64,000 bases of DNA, from contig OX485804.1 of the NCBI GenBank assembly GCA_950295325.1, positions 18,664,001-18,728,000 on the forward strand, read 5' to 3'. This DNA is from Polytrichum commune. Its lineage: Eukaryota > Streptophyta > Polytrichopsida > Polytrichales > Polytrichaceae. Shown here piece by piece: positions 1-12,480 of the stretch (positions within the stretch are counted from its first letter, which is position 1; each line of letters starts with the position of its first letter). The notes under the pieces are model-generated. The model was not told the DNA's origin. It saw nothing but the letters and a program-made list of their open reading frames with translations, and did no database searches. A program made the translations under genes and the position numbers.

Positions 1-1900
1 GGCAATTTGAAACTAGAGATATGTGCCTTGTTTCTGTAAAATGACTATTGTGAACGTAAACTTGTTGGTGGGTATTATACAATGTACAATTCACAATGTC
101 TGAATTGAAGCTAGATTGGAAGCAACATTGTTGTTGGGTATGTGATTTGAATGTCATCAATTTGGAATGGCACACAAACTGGCCTAAACTTATGCAACTT
201 TGGCAGAAAGTTATACTCATTCCATCAAGTATAGTTATTTGTGCGAGAGGATTTTCCAAACAAAATGCAATCAAAAGTCACTTGCACAATAGGTCGAACT
301 TGAAGACCCTTAATTGCTCTTATGGGGGTCTCTCTTTGTGGGCTTGAGTGGATGCAATGGATTGGGCTACCATCTTCAACATTTGGAGGAACATGCGAGA
401 CCAAAGAATACTTACGCTCGTTTGATAGTTTTTTTTTTTTGTTACAAATCAAGATTGTATTTTGGTTATTCAAAATATTAGTTTTTCTAAAATATTGTGT
501 AACCCAAAATTGAAGTGGCATTTTAGAATAAGATGTATATATATCAATTGAAAACGTCACGTGACACTTTAGATTTAAAGTTCAATGTCAAATGAAATTT
601 GTCAAACATACACATTCAATTCTAATATAGAATCCCAACTTAGAATCTCACCATTTTAAAATTGCATTTGGTTGTAATTACTGGTGACTGCTGCTGTGCA
701 TCATCAACGGTGATTCACTGTGGGTTAACCTTTATTAAATTAGGGTTTACCCTGATATTCTGGTGTAAAGAAAAGTATACACAACAAACATGATTTCAAT
801 CTCCCACCAAGGATTCAAGGCACCCATATAATAAGTAGGTGGACCGTGGAAGGTGACGAGCTTAGTGTTGCATTTTTTATTCTAGAGTTTGGAGGCGGCA
901 TTATAAAATGTTCTTTAATTTTAATTTTTATTTTAAAAATCACCGAAGACATCAATCTATGAGGTCCTTTATGGCAGATCATTGTCGAAAACGTTCCCCT
1001 CTTCTAAGGCCCTTGCCACACGAGAGGCACCGGAAGTTTCACAACTTCCTCCAACATGGCACCTTGCCCAAGAAAATTCTCCTTTTCCTCGTTTTTCTCC
1101 TTATATTGTGGACTTCTGGGCACTAGTGCCCGGTAGTTGCGAACTACATTTATTGTGCCATGTCACTCTACTTTATTGCCAAGTAGATCCCGAAGCAAGA
1201 TCCAAAGCAAAATCGGAAGCTAAAAAGTCATTGTTGCCACTCCCCATACTTCCTCTCATGTGGCAACCACTTGCTCATTTGAACCAATGCTATTCATCCA
1301 ACTCATTGCCGTTCCTCCCGTGTGGTTTGGGCCTAATAAGATAAATTCTTCGAGCTCTTCTCCGCCTCAATATTGATCCAAGAATGAAGACATTGCAAAT
1401 GCAAACCATCATTCACGACTTGTCATGTGTGCCATGTGATGCGTTATGTATTCGAGTATTTGTCTGTTCGTGTGGCAACACTCAAGGCTCAGACAATGCC
1501 ATTGAGTTTGAATGTACTAATGCTATATGGTAATATCGAATAATTGGCGAAGTTGAGCGTGTCTATATTTGCCCTACTGGCCTAGACTAATTGTAGTCGT
1601 GAATTTATAATTAAAAAAACATTAAAAAAATTGCCTCAAAATTTACCAAGTAGTTAAAAAAGCATTTTGAAATGTGTATTTTAAAATAAAATAGAAATAG
1701 AAATAGAAATGCACCACTAGACAAGCTACAACATTGGGTTGTAACGTTGTAACCCTGATTACCTAGTCCAATGGGACCCAATTGGAATGAATCAACAACA
1801 AACTTGAGAGGTGGATTTGTATCACACCCCCATGGTTCACTAGTTTGTCTTATTAGTGTGTCTGGAAATAATGTGGAAACAATTAATGTGGACCACTCTA
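1..1900. other. Intergenic, no gene seen
   Basis: AT-rich sequence with only short, non-conserved reading frames on either strand. No splice-linked coding, RNA gene or clear repeat boundary was recognised. Confidence 0.5.
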
Positions 1901-2227
1901 CTACACAAAATATGATATTTAGTGTTTAATATACTAAATACAACACACATACACTAAATATCAATAACCCTATGAAAGTAAGTAACATTAAATGTAAACT
2001 CAAACAATAAATATCAACTATAATAATATGTGGAAGTTACATGTTTGAATTTAGTGTTAGTAAGGATATGGAGAAAAAAAGATATAATAAGAGAGGTGGA
2101 AGTGGAGAAGGTAGCGGCACATTTATGTCTAACACTAATTGTCAAAGAATAAAAAATTAGTGTTGAGCATGGTAGGGTGGCAACAACACTAAATATAATC
2201 AAACACTAAATATCATATTTTGTGTAG
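1901..2227. mobile_element. MITE, CTACAC...GTGTAG family I, copy 1
   Basis: A 327 bp non-coding element with perfect 27 bp terminal inverted repeats at 1901-1927 and 2201-2227. It begins CTACACAAAATATGATATTT and ends with the reverse complement. The TIR contains an internal ATTTAGTGT block shared with the other CTACAC elements here. A second copy of the same interior lies at 16389-16696. The target-site duplication was not resolved, so no superfamily is assigned. Confidence 0.75.
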
Positions 2228-2315
2228 TGTAGTCAGGGTGAAAATAATGTGGGCCCAAGACCCCAAGTCTTCTCCTAAGTCATCCTGCTAATTTCTAACC
2301 AAACACCTTGATTAC

Positions 2316-2692
2316 AACACTAGATATGATATTTAGTGTCACCCATTCTAATTCTCTTGCTCAATACTAATTGTAAAGCGTGGTGTAGTGCCACCAACAC
2401 TAAATGTTAACCCAACATTATTTGTCATTCCTTGTAAAGTTTGGAGGGATTATAGATTTTGAAGTGTTGCAATTATTGTCACTTACAAAGTGGTTTTTCA
2501 TCCAAATTTCAATCATCCATGTGAATACTTCATCACAAGTTGCTGACAAGAGAAGGTAGTGTTTTGGCCTATGGATGAACTCATCCATCAACTACAACAT
2601 ATTTGTTCACTTATTCATAAGAAGTGTCATCCAAAAAGTTACCATTGTGACATGAAATGCCACATGACACTAAATATCATATTTAGTGTAGT
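2316..2692 (+). mobile_element. MITE, CTACAC...GTGTAG family II, copy 1
   Basis: A 377 bp non-coding repeat ending in the palindrome-like block TAAATATCATATTTAGTGTA. The interior has TTCAATCATCCATG, GTCATCCAAAAAGTTAC and AACCCAACATTATTTGTCAT. The same interior recurs at 19435-19788 (same strand) and at 21648-22004 and 22913-23292 (opposite strand). Confidence 0.75.
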
Positions 2693-3814
2693 TTGAATGT
2701 AAAAGTAGCATAAATCCAAATAGTCACCCATGTCATTTTCCTACAAAAGCAATTACTGTGGCCCATACTAATTTTAAGGTAGAGATTCTTGCTATGATAA
2801 TTAGTGTGGGTTTTAAGAATTACTGCAACCCACACTAATGGACCAATTGTTCTCGGATACACACATTATGGAGGACATACTATGTATTTTGTACTCTACA
2901 ATACTTGGCACAGACTATGTTATCAATTTAATGGACTTTAATTGAGTTAAGCCCTCCCAATTGTGATACATATTGAGCCTCGAATAGTTAACATTCGTTT
3001 TGAGCACATAGTCCAATCTCATTGTGACACATGCCTTTGTGGTATCCATTTTTACAAACCTTACGATATAATGTTCATGTCCAATTAAGAAGAGTGACCA
3101 CATAAGGCCCACATACTACCTTGGTAAACTATAATTTAGCCAACTCCCTGCCCATAACATGGGTTAAGGTTACCAGCAGTCCCAGGCCCTCATAAGTAAT
3201 TCAAACATTCATGACATCTACAACTATGAGTTTACAATTCAATCAGATGGTCTCTCTCTGCCCATTGTTCCCTTCAATGGGTTGAGCTTTGAGTTATCAT
3301 CCACATTGGAGGTTAGTAAGGTTAGCATCGGAAGTATTAAACATTCCACAGCCAGACTGGACAACCCATCAAAGATTCAATCAAGACAGGTCCAGGAACT
3401 TCAGAACTTGAACAGAAACAAGAATCACTATGTACATATAATACACCTTGCAGTGTTCAGATGATATATTGAATATCTACAACTTGACCAATTTCAATTG
3501 CTTCTACTGTACCCCAATTGAATGAAGTGCTTCAAAACTCTGAAGTCGAGGATCTGTGACAGAATACGTCTCCCATAGCAATAGTTGCTATATCCTGATT
3601 TGCATGTAAATTATGAGGTGTGTTACCAGATTAACACACACGCAGGTTGACCAAATTTCATATAATGAGGTTCTGAACTCATAGCGCAGAATAACTGGAT
3701 GAGCCCATCGTGACTTCAAACAACTGTGTGACAACTTGAAGTCACAAGCAGCTTGTATATCTTACAACGGTCCAGTCTATGCTAATTGCAGCTCGACCTT
3801 ACCGTGATACCTTC
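2693..3814. other. 3' flank of VPS34, no gene seen
   Basis: This stretch lies just past the VPS34 stop codon (the gene is on the minus strand). Its proximal part probably includes the VPS34 3' UTR. No conserved reading frame or repeat end was recognised. Confidence 0.4.
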
Positions 3815-6800
3815 CTAACGCCAGTATTGGGCCCAGCGATGTATTGTCTCCACCATTTGAGGAAACAGTGCATTCACGCTCTCAGTAATCAACAACTGGA
3901 AGAACTGCACAGCCTCCTCATCATCCAGGTCCAACCGAAACTTCTCTTGAAGCTGCACAATTTACCAGGTTCAGTATGATTGGCATTCTTCTTGTAAGTG
4001 AATGTCAGTTCCATGAGTTAATACATGTAAATTATGCTTTGATCATGGTGAATCTTAGAAGATAAGGAATGACGTACCTTTAGGATGCCTTTCTCTGGGT
4101 CAGAGGCAATGTCAGGAATGTTGGCACCAGCCATCAGATGGAACAGGTTCAATATGAGGTTGCTGGATTTCCTCAAAATGTTGTATGCCTCACAGCAATA
4201 CGATTTGAAGTGGTTATAGTGCGGGCTGTTGTTTCACAGAACCATTGATCCCACAGGGAACACACATGTCAGTAAAACACTCCGTCAACAAATTTTTAGA
4301 GAAGCCTTGAAGTAATAACATCACTTAGACCTAAAGAGACTTCCCTTTGATGCTGAAACTAAGACATAGCACTCATATTGCGAAAAATAAATAAAACAGA
4401 TCCTCTGGATCACATTCCTTTTCAGTTCAACGATATCACCCACACCACTGTAACCCACTTAATGAGGGAAAAGTCAACATTGTACAAGGAGACAAAATGA
4501 TACATGTCAGCACTGAAGACTTCTGACAAACAAAAGTGTTCCTTCCATCAATGAGGTTCAGATAAAGTCAAATCCGTAGCAACTATTAAAACATGTACCT
4601 GTCAGCACCTCCCATTGCTTCCACCATCTCCTTACATAATTTCATAGGAGGTGGAAAAGGTTTAGGATCACGCCCTAATATGAAACCAAAATCAATGTGA
4701 AATAGCCGTCCATCCTCGCAAAGAAGTAAATTGTCCAAATGTCTGCATCATTTTCAACACGCAGCACTGTACCTTGAATCTTGAGGCCAAGGATCTCAGA
4801 ATACAATTATAAACAGACCACCAACATAGAGTAGATTCCAAAGCAGGACTTCATATTACTAGAAAGCTGTTGAAAAGATCATCGAAAAATTTGACATTTG
4901 CATAATTACACACCTGTCACCAACGCCCAAAATGTACATAATGACACAATAACCAGCACAACTTTTGACAAAAGTCTCTAAGCAGGCAGCAGTGATGCCA
5001 AAAGGCCCATCCTCGTCTGCATGAAATTGCTGGAAAAAACTAACAATAGTCTTATGCTCTGCCAAAACCTGCAGCAAACAAGGGACCACATTATGAGCTC
5101 ACATACTCAGCAGGAAATTTCAAAATTGGGATGAGAACCAGTACTCAGAAGCCTCAGATATATACTACCATCATCACCAAATGATGACCCCACCCGACAC
5201 TGTACCTGTTGCAAAAAGACTGGTAGAAATTCTTTGTTCATCACCAAACTGGATATATGACTGTACTGTAACAACACACATCTTACTTGAGCAAGTGATG
5301 TGGAGGGCACAAACTCCACCATCCCCTCATCTTGTCCAGTGGCCAATACACGGTAAGGAGTAAGTTGCAAGTCCAGGTTTTCCAGTTTAAGAAGCCTATC
5401 CATGAGTGACACCATTTGTATGACCTGCCACAATGATTCCATGACCAGCCACAAAGTTGCGGAAGAGCAATAAGAAGAAGCGAACAAAACAAAAAAAACA
5501 TGATAGTTCAAGACAAATTTGGTCTGTAAGGGTCCCAACTTAATGAAAATAGAACAAGAATGACCAAGACGGAATATTTTGCTTAAAGATGATTAAGTTC
5601 CAAGTTTTCCAGCAGGCACCATCATCAACGACATGAACCTAAGAAAATTCAAAAAGTGATAGGTGAGATGCATACAAGCTGATCTTGCCGCAAATCATCC
5701 CCCTTCTTGAATATGATCTTGCATTTACCACCATCTCTTGTTTTGAATGTTAGCCGCAAGGGATGCAATGCACTTTTGAAAATCGAAGATTCAGATGGAA
5801 TTATACCAGTTATCATCAGTCGAGGCTCAAGTGGAAGAGGAATGGGCTGTTACAACAACAAAATATCAATTAGCCATCATCCCAGTCACTGAAACAGAGG
5901 AGAATTGCACGAGATGCCAAGGCCATATTATATTACCTCATCAAAGTAAGTCAATTCACTAAGGAGGCCGGAGAGTAATAGTCGGAGCTTCTCAATCTTC
6001 TTCTGGGTTCCACCCCTCACATTTTTCACATCGCGCATGATGGTACAAATTTGTGCTGTCAGTTCTGTTTGACGATGCAAACTCTGCCACATTTTTTCCC
6101 CACTTTCGCCCTCCTCTTTCTTCTCAATCTTTGTCTGCAAATGGGTTTCAATGTAAGCCCAAATTACTCAAAAGCCATTATAAATGCATGATAGATGATT
6201 AGTGAGGATTCTTCCACAGTCCTGGTAAGAACCACCTCAAAAACCCCTTGGTGCAACCTCCATCACATTGCATCTATCTTGCCTAAAGGTACCTTTCCAC
6301 AGAACTTCCTCAAACAAACTTCACCAAACTTGCCTACATTGTTCTTTCTTTTGCCATTCAACAATCCTATCAAATGTTACATTTGAGTGGGCCCTCTCAA
6401 TAAATGAAGTCAATCAGAAGCATTGACCCTATTAACACCCCATGCAAGGCTTTTCCAGGTACCTTCATCATGTCTTCAAATAATTCATATATAGAATAGA
6501 ATCTTTTTGTATAACCAGGGTCATGAAGCTCCACAGTAACATACCAACGGAGAAAGCTTGCAAGTTCAAATTTCTGAATGGCTGCACAAGTACACATTAG
6601 AGTTCATAACACATCAATATTCTTGAGAAGCTATAATATCCTGGAGGCTGGACAAGTATCACTGCCCATCCATAATACCCATTAAGACTGCCACAATTGG
6701 AAAATGGACTACTAGAGTCCTCAAATTTCAATTATACAAATTATGAATACCTCTTTTGACAAGAAAATATGAAAGCCGAGACTTGTCAGAACGCTCAAAA

Positions 6801-9800
6801 CGCAGGGCCTGCACCAACTGAAGTAGGTAGCATTGCAACTCTTCATCTTCAGCTCCCTCCAACACTGTAACTGCATGTCCCCGAACCTACACAGCTCTCG
6901 TTTTTTTAAGAAAAAGAACTGTCTACTTGTCATCAACATGTGCACTCATTGACAATTAAAGTTGTGGAACTTGAACTGAAACAATTATCATAAGATAACG
7001 ACCCAAGAGCTCCAGAAAAATGAATCAAATACAAAACCTGCAGGAGGAACCAACAAAGTACAGCAGTGATTCACCTCTTCACTCTCAAAAACAGGTGACA
7101 GGAGCTCAAGAGCATCTGCTATATCAATTGGTGCCCATCTTCTCATGAGGTCAACTGCCTGTTTTGCTTCCTGATCCCCAAAATGAACAACATTCTACCA
7201 TGTCAGGATTGAAACGTGATTGATGCTTATTGAAAGGTCTGTAACTTAATAATCAACCATCACACAACTCAATGTTTCGGGTCATCCGCTTCTGAGATCT
7301 CTAGAATTTAGTCACTGACCTGGGCATCACTCCAATCAACACAGCGAAGGAATTTCGTAAGAGCCCTCTTCTCTGACATCAAATAGAACCTGAACTTCCA
7401 TAGAAGCTGTCTCTCCTCCCCGCTAAGACTGCGTGTTGGAGGATGCTTTAAAACCTTTTGAATCTCCCTGGTAGACAGTGAATAATCTCATGAGTTAGTT
7501 TGAATATGCACATTCCAGCTGCTACTATCAACTTCCTAAAGAACAACAGACATGAATTTCAATCACTCTGCCTCAACCACTGTCCAATCAGCCTAGAACC
7601 TTCAGCTTGAGGAACCATAAATATCGCCTTATTCTTAAGAAAGCAGGAAGACAGGTAGGACAACAAAGCAGAATACACCTTCAGAATTAAAAAAGGAACA
7701 CAGTACAGCAAGACAACGTACTTCTTCTCATTAGAACTTGGCTTCAAGTCACGGTCAATGACACCCCGTGTGACACTTCGAGCAAGTTTCAGTTGCTTAT
7801 TCTCAGAAGGATTTTGGCGGCCAACTTCAGGGTCCCAAACAATTACCAATTCATTGGAAGGAGAAATGGGTGATTGCATCAATAAATTCGCACCAAGTTC
7901 CTGTAAAATGGAAACCCATCAGCCCCTGAAAAGCTGAACACTTCAACAGCAAATCCTAGAACCATGGGAACATTTGGGAACAGAATCCGCAGAATAAAAT
8001 GGTGTAGCAAGACCTGAAATGCCACAGGATGCTCGAATGTGCGCAGATCCAGAATAAGATTAAGCTGATTACTGCCATTGCACTTGCTTTCTCTTTCCCT
8101 GATTCCTTCAATAGCTTTAAAACTAAGGCGATCCAGCCAATCAATGTGTGGCACTAGACCTCTCTCGAACTTGTTCATCAGCTTTTCCAGGCGCTCCACT
8201 TCACCTCTTTCATGCTTGGGCACCTGAAATTTCTTCTACAGTCAGCAATAAGTTCCAGGGTATAGTAACCTCCATATTACTTGCACAACGAGTCCACACA
8301 TCTATTCTAGACTTACTCATAATACAAAACCCATTGAGTGTGGATAATTACCTTTCCAGGAGTAGTGGTTGCTACTGAGCCATCTGCCTGCCGGGCACGC
8401 CACAACCTCAGCTTCTGCTTGCCAGTTTTGAGTTGTTTCTTGCTGCTGAACAAGGCTAAAGTGGCGCCACCTACCACCACTTCTTGCCTTGGTGAAGAAA
8501 CATCCCAGACCTATCCAAGGTGAAGCCATCAAAAAAGGAATTTGACAAATAACCAATAATTAGGTCTACAACTTCAGAACCTACTTCAACCAAACCACGG
8601 TCTTAGCCTCCTACAGGTAACCGTATTGTACTCCTACATCAAACCCTCACACAGGTATTCTTACGTATACCATGACATATGTAAAAGATTAATCTCTACT
8701 AACTCATCCGGTGGTTTCACAAGGTATTCCACAAGTTGTGAACATCCAATGTACAGCATTGAAAACCTATGGACTCTGCCCCGGTTGCACATTTTCAAGA
8801 AGGTAAAGAGACCTCTGATGTGGCCTAACTCTCTCTCACATGAAGAACGTTAGTTTCGTGTTCACTTGTTCATTCTTTAAGATGACATTCTCATGCTTGT
8901 GTACAGAAACAATGGTTGCTATCGGGACATAAGCCCTCCCCAGGTTCTCATCTTCACCAAGCCAAGTGTGAAACTCACGGTGAGTGCAAGGTGTGCATTA
9001 GCCGTCAAGTCTCGATATTTTGCACTGAGAGTGACCAATTCGTTCCATCGCCATGGTTTCTCAATAGAAGCTAACCTGCAGAAATCAGAGGTATACATAT
9101 ATATAAATATATGAGTCAGGTTTTCAACGACACTGATACAGTAATACAGGAGGACCCCTTGAACTATCATCATGTGGGTTAGAATCAGCTTAATTTTATT
9201 CGGAACCACGTGCCTCGTCAAATTTAGGAAAGCATTTCCCAGCTAAGTTCCGCGGAACAAGAATTTTGCGCAACAAAAATAATTATGAAAGTTAACTGTT
9301 CATGTGTCCGCCCCCCATCATCCTTCATGCAGCCATCATAAACCTTCGCCGTGCTTCCACTTCCCAAATTGTTGCTGTCACGCTCAAAGATACGACCATA
9401 CCTGGTCCGAGTGGGAAGTCCAAAGAGAACGCCATCGATATAAAGCGCGCACTCCACGAAAAGCTCTGGAGTAGAATTCCACGTCCCATTAAACGTGTCT
9501 GCACAACAAACGTCAAATAACACAGCAATCATCAGGATCGAATTGCAATTCAATTCCGAATTTCTTTCGAATTCCACCCCACAGCTACATCAAATCAAAC
9601 CTCACGCACTTCCTCGCAAGGGCTCGAACACCGAGGGAGCTGCAAATTCCTTCAAACTTTTCGAATTCCATTCCAAATCCAAGTTAAGTTCCTATTAGGT
9701 CTCCATACCTATCTCCAACAGGACAATTTCCCCTCGCGAAACCAAAAAAAAAATCGCGCGTTTTCATACCCTCGCGTTGCGCCTACATGAACAAACCTTT

Positions 9801-9971
9801 GAGAAGGGGAAAATAACACCAATCCATCAATTACGTAATTAAGTAATTACAAATCGTGCACACACCAGGGGAGGGAACGACGGGCGGATCGCCATCGAGA
9901 GCTTCGATGCGGAAGGTGACAGGCAGGTTGATGTCGCAGGAGAGAAAGAACCTAAACTCATTCCCGTTCAT
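3815..9971 (-). CDS. VPS34: Class III phosphatidylinositol 3-kinase VPS34
   Basis: Phosphorylates phosphatidylinositol to PI3P on endosomal and autophagic membranes, in complex with VPS15 and ATG6/Beclin. Exons, 5' to 3': 9971-9866, 9498-9402, 9075-8979, 8510-8352, 8223-8014, 7900-7722, 7467-7320, 7170-7075, 6886-6751, 6581-6463, 6134-5937, 5846-5676, 5424-5287, 5068-4914, 4742-4599, 4225-4078, 3952-3815. All phases agree, giving 2439 nt and 812 aa, close to the plant family length of about 814. The start reads [17 protein letters not shown]2 domain covers about residues 8-155 and a helical PIK domain about 283-450. The kinase domain is about 520-812, with [12 protein letters not shown] (Lys near 562), catalytic loop GVGDRHLDN (666-674), HIDFG (685-689), and the class III activation segment [17 protein letters not shown]. 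It ends in WAQYWR. No key residue is missing, so it looks functional. Confidence 0.97.
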
Positions 9972-10760
9972 CTCTCCTATTCTCTATGTTTCGCGCTCTG
10001 TCGCTCTGCTTCTGCTTCTGTTTCCCTATCTCTGTGTGCGTGTGTGTTGTCTCCCCTCCCCTCTTTCTTAGCTTAAGCTGCTTGCATCCACGGCCTGTAT
10101 CTCCATATGTGCATTCGGCCTTTGCAGCTTCTTCATGGTTCGCGCTTCTTGTTCGGAAGGAATTGAGATCTCCGACGATCCTGATGGGTCTTGTTTTTCC
10201 TCTCCGATGTACTCAAACAACTCCGGTTGAGATTACTCTACAGAGTGAAGACCAAATTACCTAACCCTACGACGAAGTGCGGAATAAAATTCCCTAGGCC
10301 CGCCAGTTGAAGCATCTCCACCGCTAACACCAAACCCCCCCTCTAACGCTACACTAAATATCTGCTTCATAGTAGAGGCGCCTATTCCCGAACAAGACCC
10401 CATCGGCAATCTATAAGGGACCAGAATTTTGATCAAGTTCGAATCAATAATGGTTTTGAGTGCTAAAGTGAGGAGGGTTGAGCAGTTATGGTAGATTCCA
10501 CACATGGGTGATATGTTCAAGCCAACTTTTGGCTGCGAAAATTTAAAGGAATTACAATTTAAGAAATAAAGTTGCCGAAATGTTTTGGAATCCTCCTGAT
10601 TTCTATCTTCATGCAATGGGAAATTAGAAATAAATAAAAATTATTTTTTTTGAAAAATGCGCCGCCTTACACTTCTTCGGCTCTAGCGCAAAATCTCTTG
10701 AAGTGATCAATTATGGGCTCCTCTGCTCTAGGTAGCCTTTGCACCAACCTAAGGTTACTT
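9972..10760 (-). promoter_or_regulatory. VPS34 leader and upstream region
   Basis: Immediately upstream of the VPS34 start codon, the minus strand is purine-rich (CT-rich on the plus strand at about 9972-10080), typical of a plant 5' UTR. No TATA box or other element can be asserted. The rest has only short, non-conserved reading frames. Confidence 0.4.
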
Positions 10761-10773
10761 AGTAATTGTGGGC

Positions 10774-10866
10774 TTTGGGAATATAACCATGGGGTGGGTG
10801 ATGGGAGCTCAATCTGCATATGAGTCTCCTTGGGCAAGGTTTGTGCATCCCATGGTTATATTCCAC
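10774..10866. repeat. Short fold-back (hairpin) sequence
   Basis: GGAATATAACCATGGG near 10776-10791 is matched by its inverse CCCATGGTTATATTCC near 10850-10864, with weaker pairing outside. The whole fold-back is about 90 nt. It could be an end-to-end TIR remnant or a small-RNA precursor. The sequence alone cannot decide. Confidence 0.45.
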
Positions 10867-10920
10867 ACTGCTCAATATTGTTATGAGTGTTGGATTGGTT
10901 TTTTTTTGCTCTTTTTTTAC

Positions 10921-11505
10921 TGCAAGCATGGTAAAGTGGACCCAAAAAGCAATTTTGTATACTAAAACCATAATTTTTTGGTCAAAGATCTAGAATTAAT
11001 AGCAAAATGTTGTTTAAATTGGGAAAGAAATTGTGCTAAGTACTCAAATATAGAATATCAAGATGAGATCTTCAAAACTTATTATTAAAAGTAATGTTCA
11101 AAAGCAAAACAATAATTATAATTTTGGATGTAAATTTCATGACCTTAAATATATGAATTTGGGATTTTATTTTATTTTTCGTATTCCTTGAATTTGTCAT
11201 TGACTTGAGGGCATCATAAAAAAAACCGGAAAACTACTAATTTAATGCAACTTTGTCATATTTCAAGTAGATTTTTAGATTATTACTAATTCAATATCAT
11301 CCACTTGCAGCATCTTCTAAAATACACATATTTTGTAGCGAAAGAAATCGTCAATATAAATTACGTGGGTTTGTATTTGAAATAAACATGTAAAGTTAAT
11401 GTTTGTGATTTCTCAAAATAAATTTCAAACTTAGTATACAATTTTGAATCACTTTCACTTAAACCTTTGTAAGGATCAAGAGTTGTCCACTTTACCGTGC
11501 TTGCA
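10921..11505. mobile_element. TIR element, non-coding, about 585 bp
   Basis: The left end TGCAAGCATGGTAAAGTGGA is matched by an inverse right end at 11485-11505, with one mismatch in 21 bp. The interior is very AT-rich with no coding potential. The target-site duplication was not resolved. Confidence 0.6.
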
Positions 11506-12425
11506 TCCACCATTTGGATTTTTATAACGACGATTTCAGTTAGTTATGATTAGTGTGGTGTTACTTCGTAGAAAGAGGATTACTACAAGAAAACTTATTG
11601 AGTTTGAGAAGTAGATGTGAAACGTTTTCAATTCGCATGCGAAAATGCAATGTATTGAGAAATGGATTTAAAAAAAAACGAGATGACTTGTGATTTGGGG
11701 CATGATGGATGTCAGGAAGCCTTTCAAACGCAAACCATATTGAAAATGAATCCCTTCTCATTTGTCCCCCATTAAATGCATGCTAAAAGTTCATAATTTT
11801 TTTAAAAAAAAAACCCTAAAAATCACAACATGATTATGTGTGTGTTGGGAAGGCATCATCCTTTGTGTGCATTTTTGTGTTATTTACGTGGATTTTGAGC
11901 TACACTGATATGTGCAATTAGGTTGCCCCATGCAAATGTATTAGCAATCCATGTCACTATTCATAATATTTATTACATCGATATCGCGACACATTACCTA
12001 TAATTTCTATTGTCAGTGGTTGCTACATGGATGAATAAACAAGAAGATGGTGTGGCCATGATAGGCCTTGTCTCAATAATCTATTCAAATTCAATACTAC
12101 ATAGTAAACACATGTGCTTATTACAACTTATTATATGAAGTTATAATTGCAAGTGTTTCTATTGTACACCTATGTATGATTTGGAAGTTTGAATGCAATG
12201 CATATAGCTTTATAATGAGTTCGCCAATAAGCTTATGTCGTCCCTGTTTTTGAATCATTTCTTAGAGCATTTGTCCAAACACGATCAACCAATGTATTTC
12301 ATTTTGTAGCAAGACTATTCATTTTGTTATGTAAATCATGTTAGTTCATAAAACTTTGAAGGCATTTTGAATTGTGATTTCTATCGGTGTTCAAGTGTGT
12401 TCTATTAATTCCTCTTCACACACAC

Positions 12426-12480
<55 letters not shown>

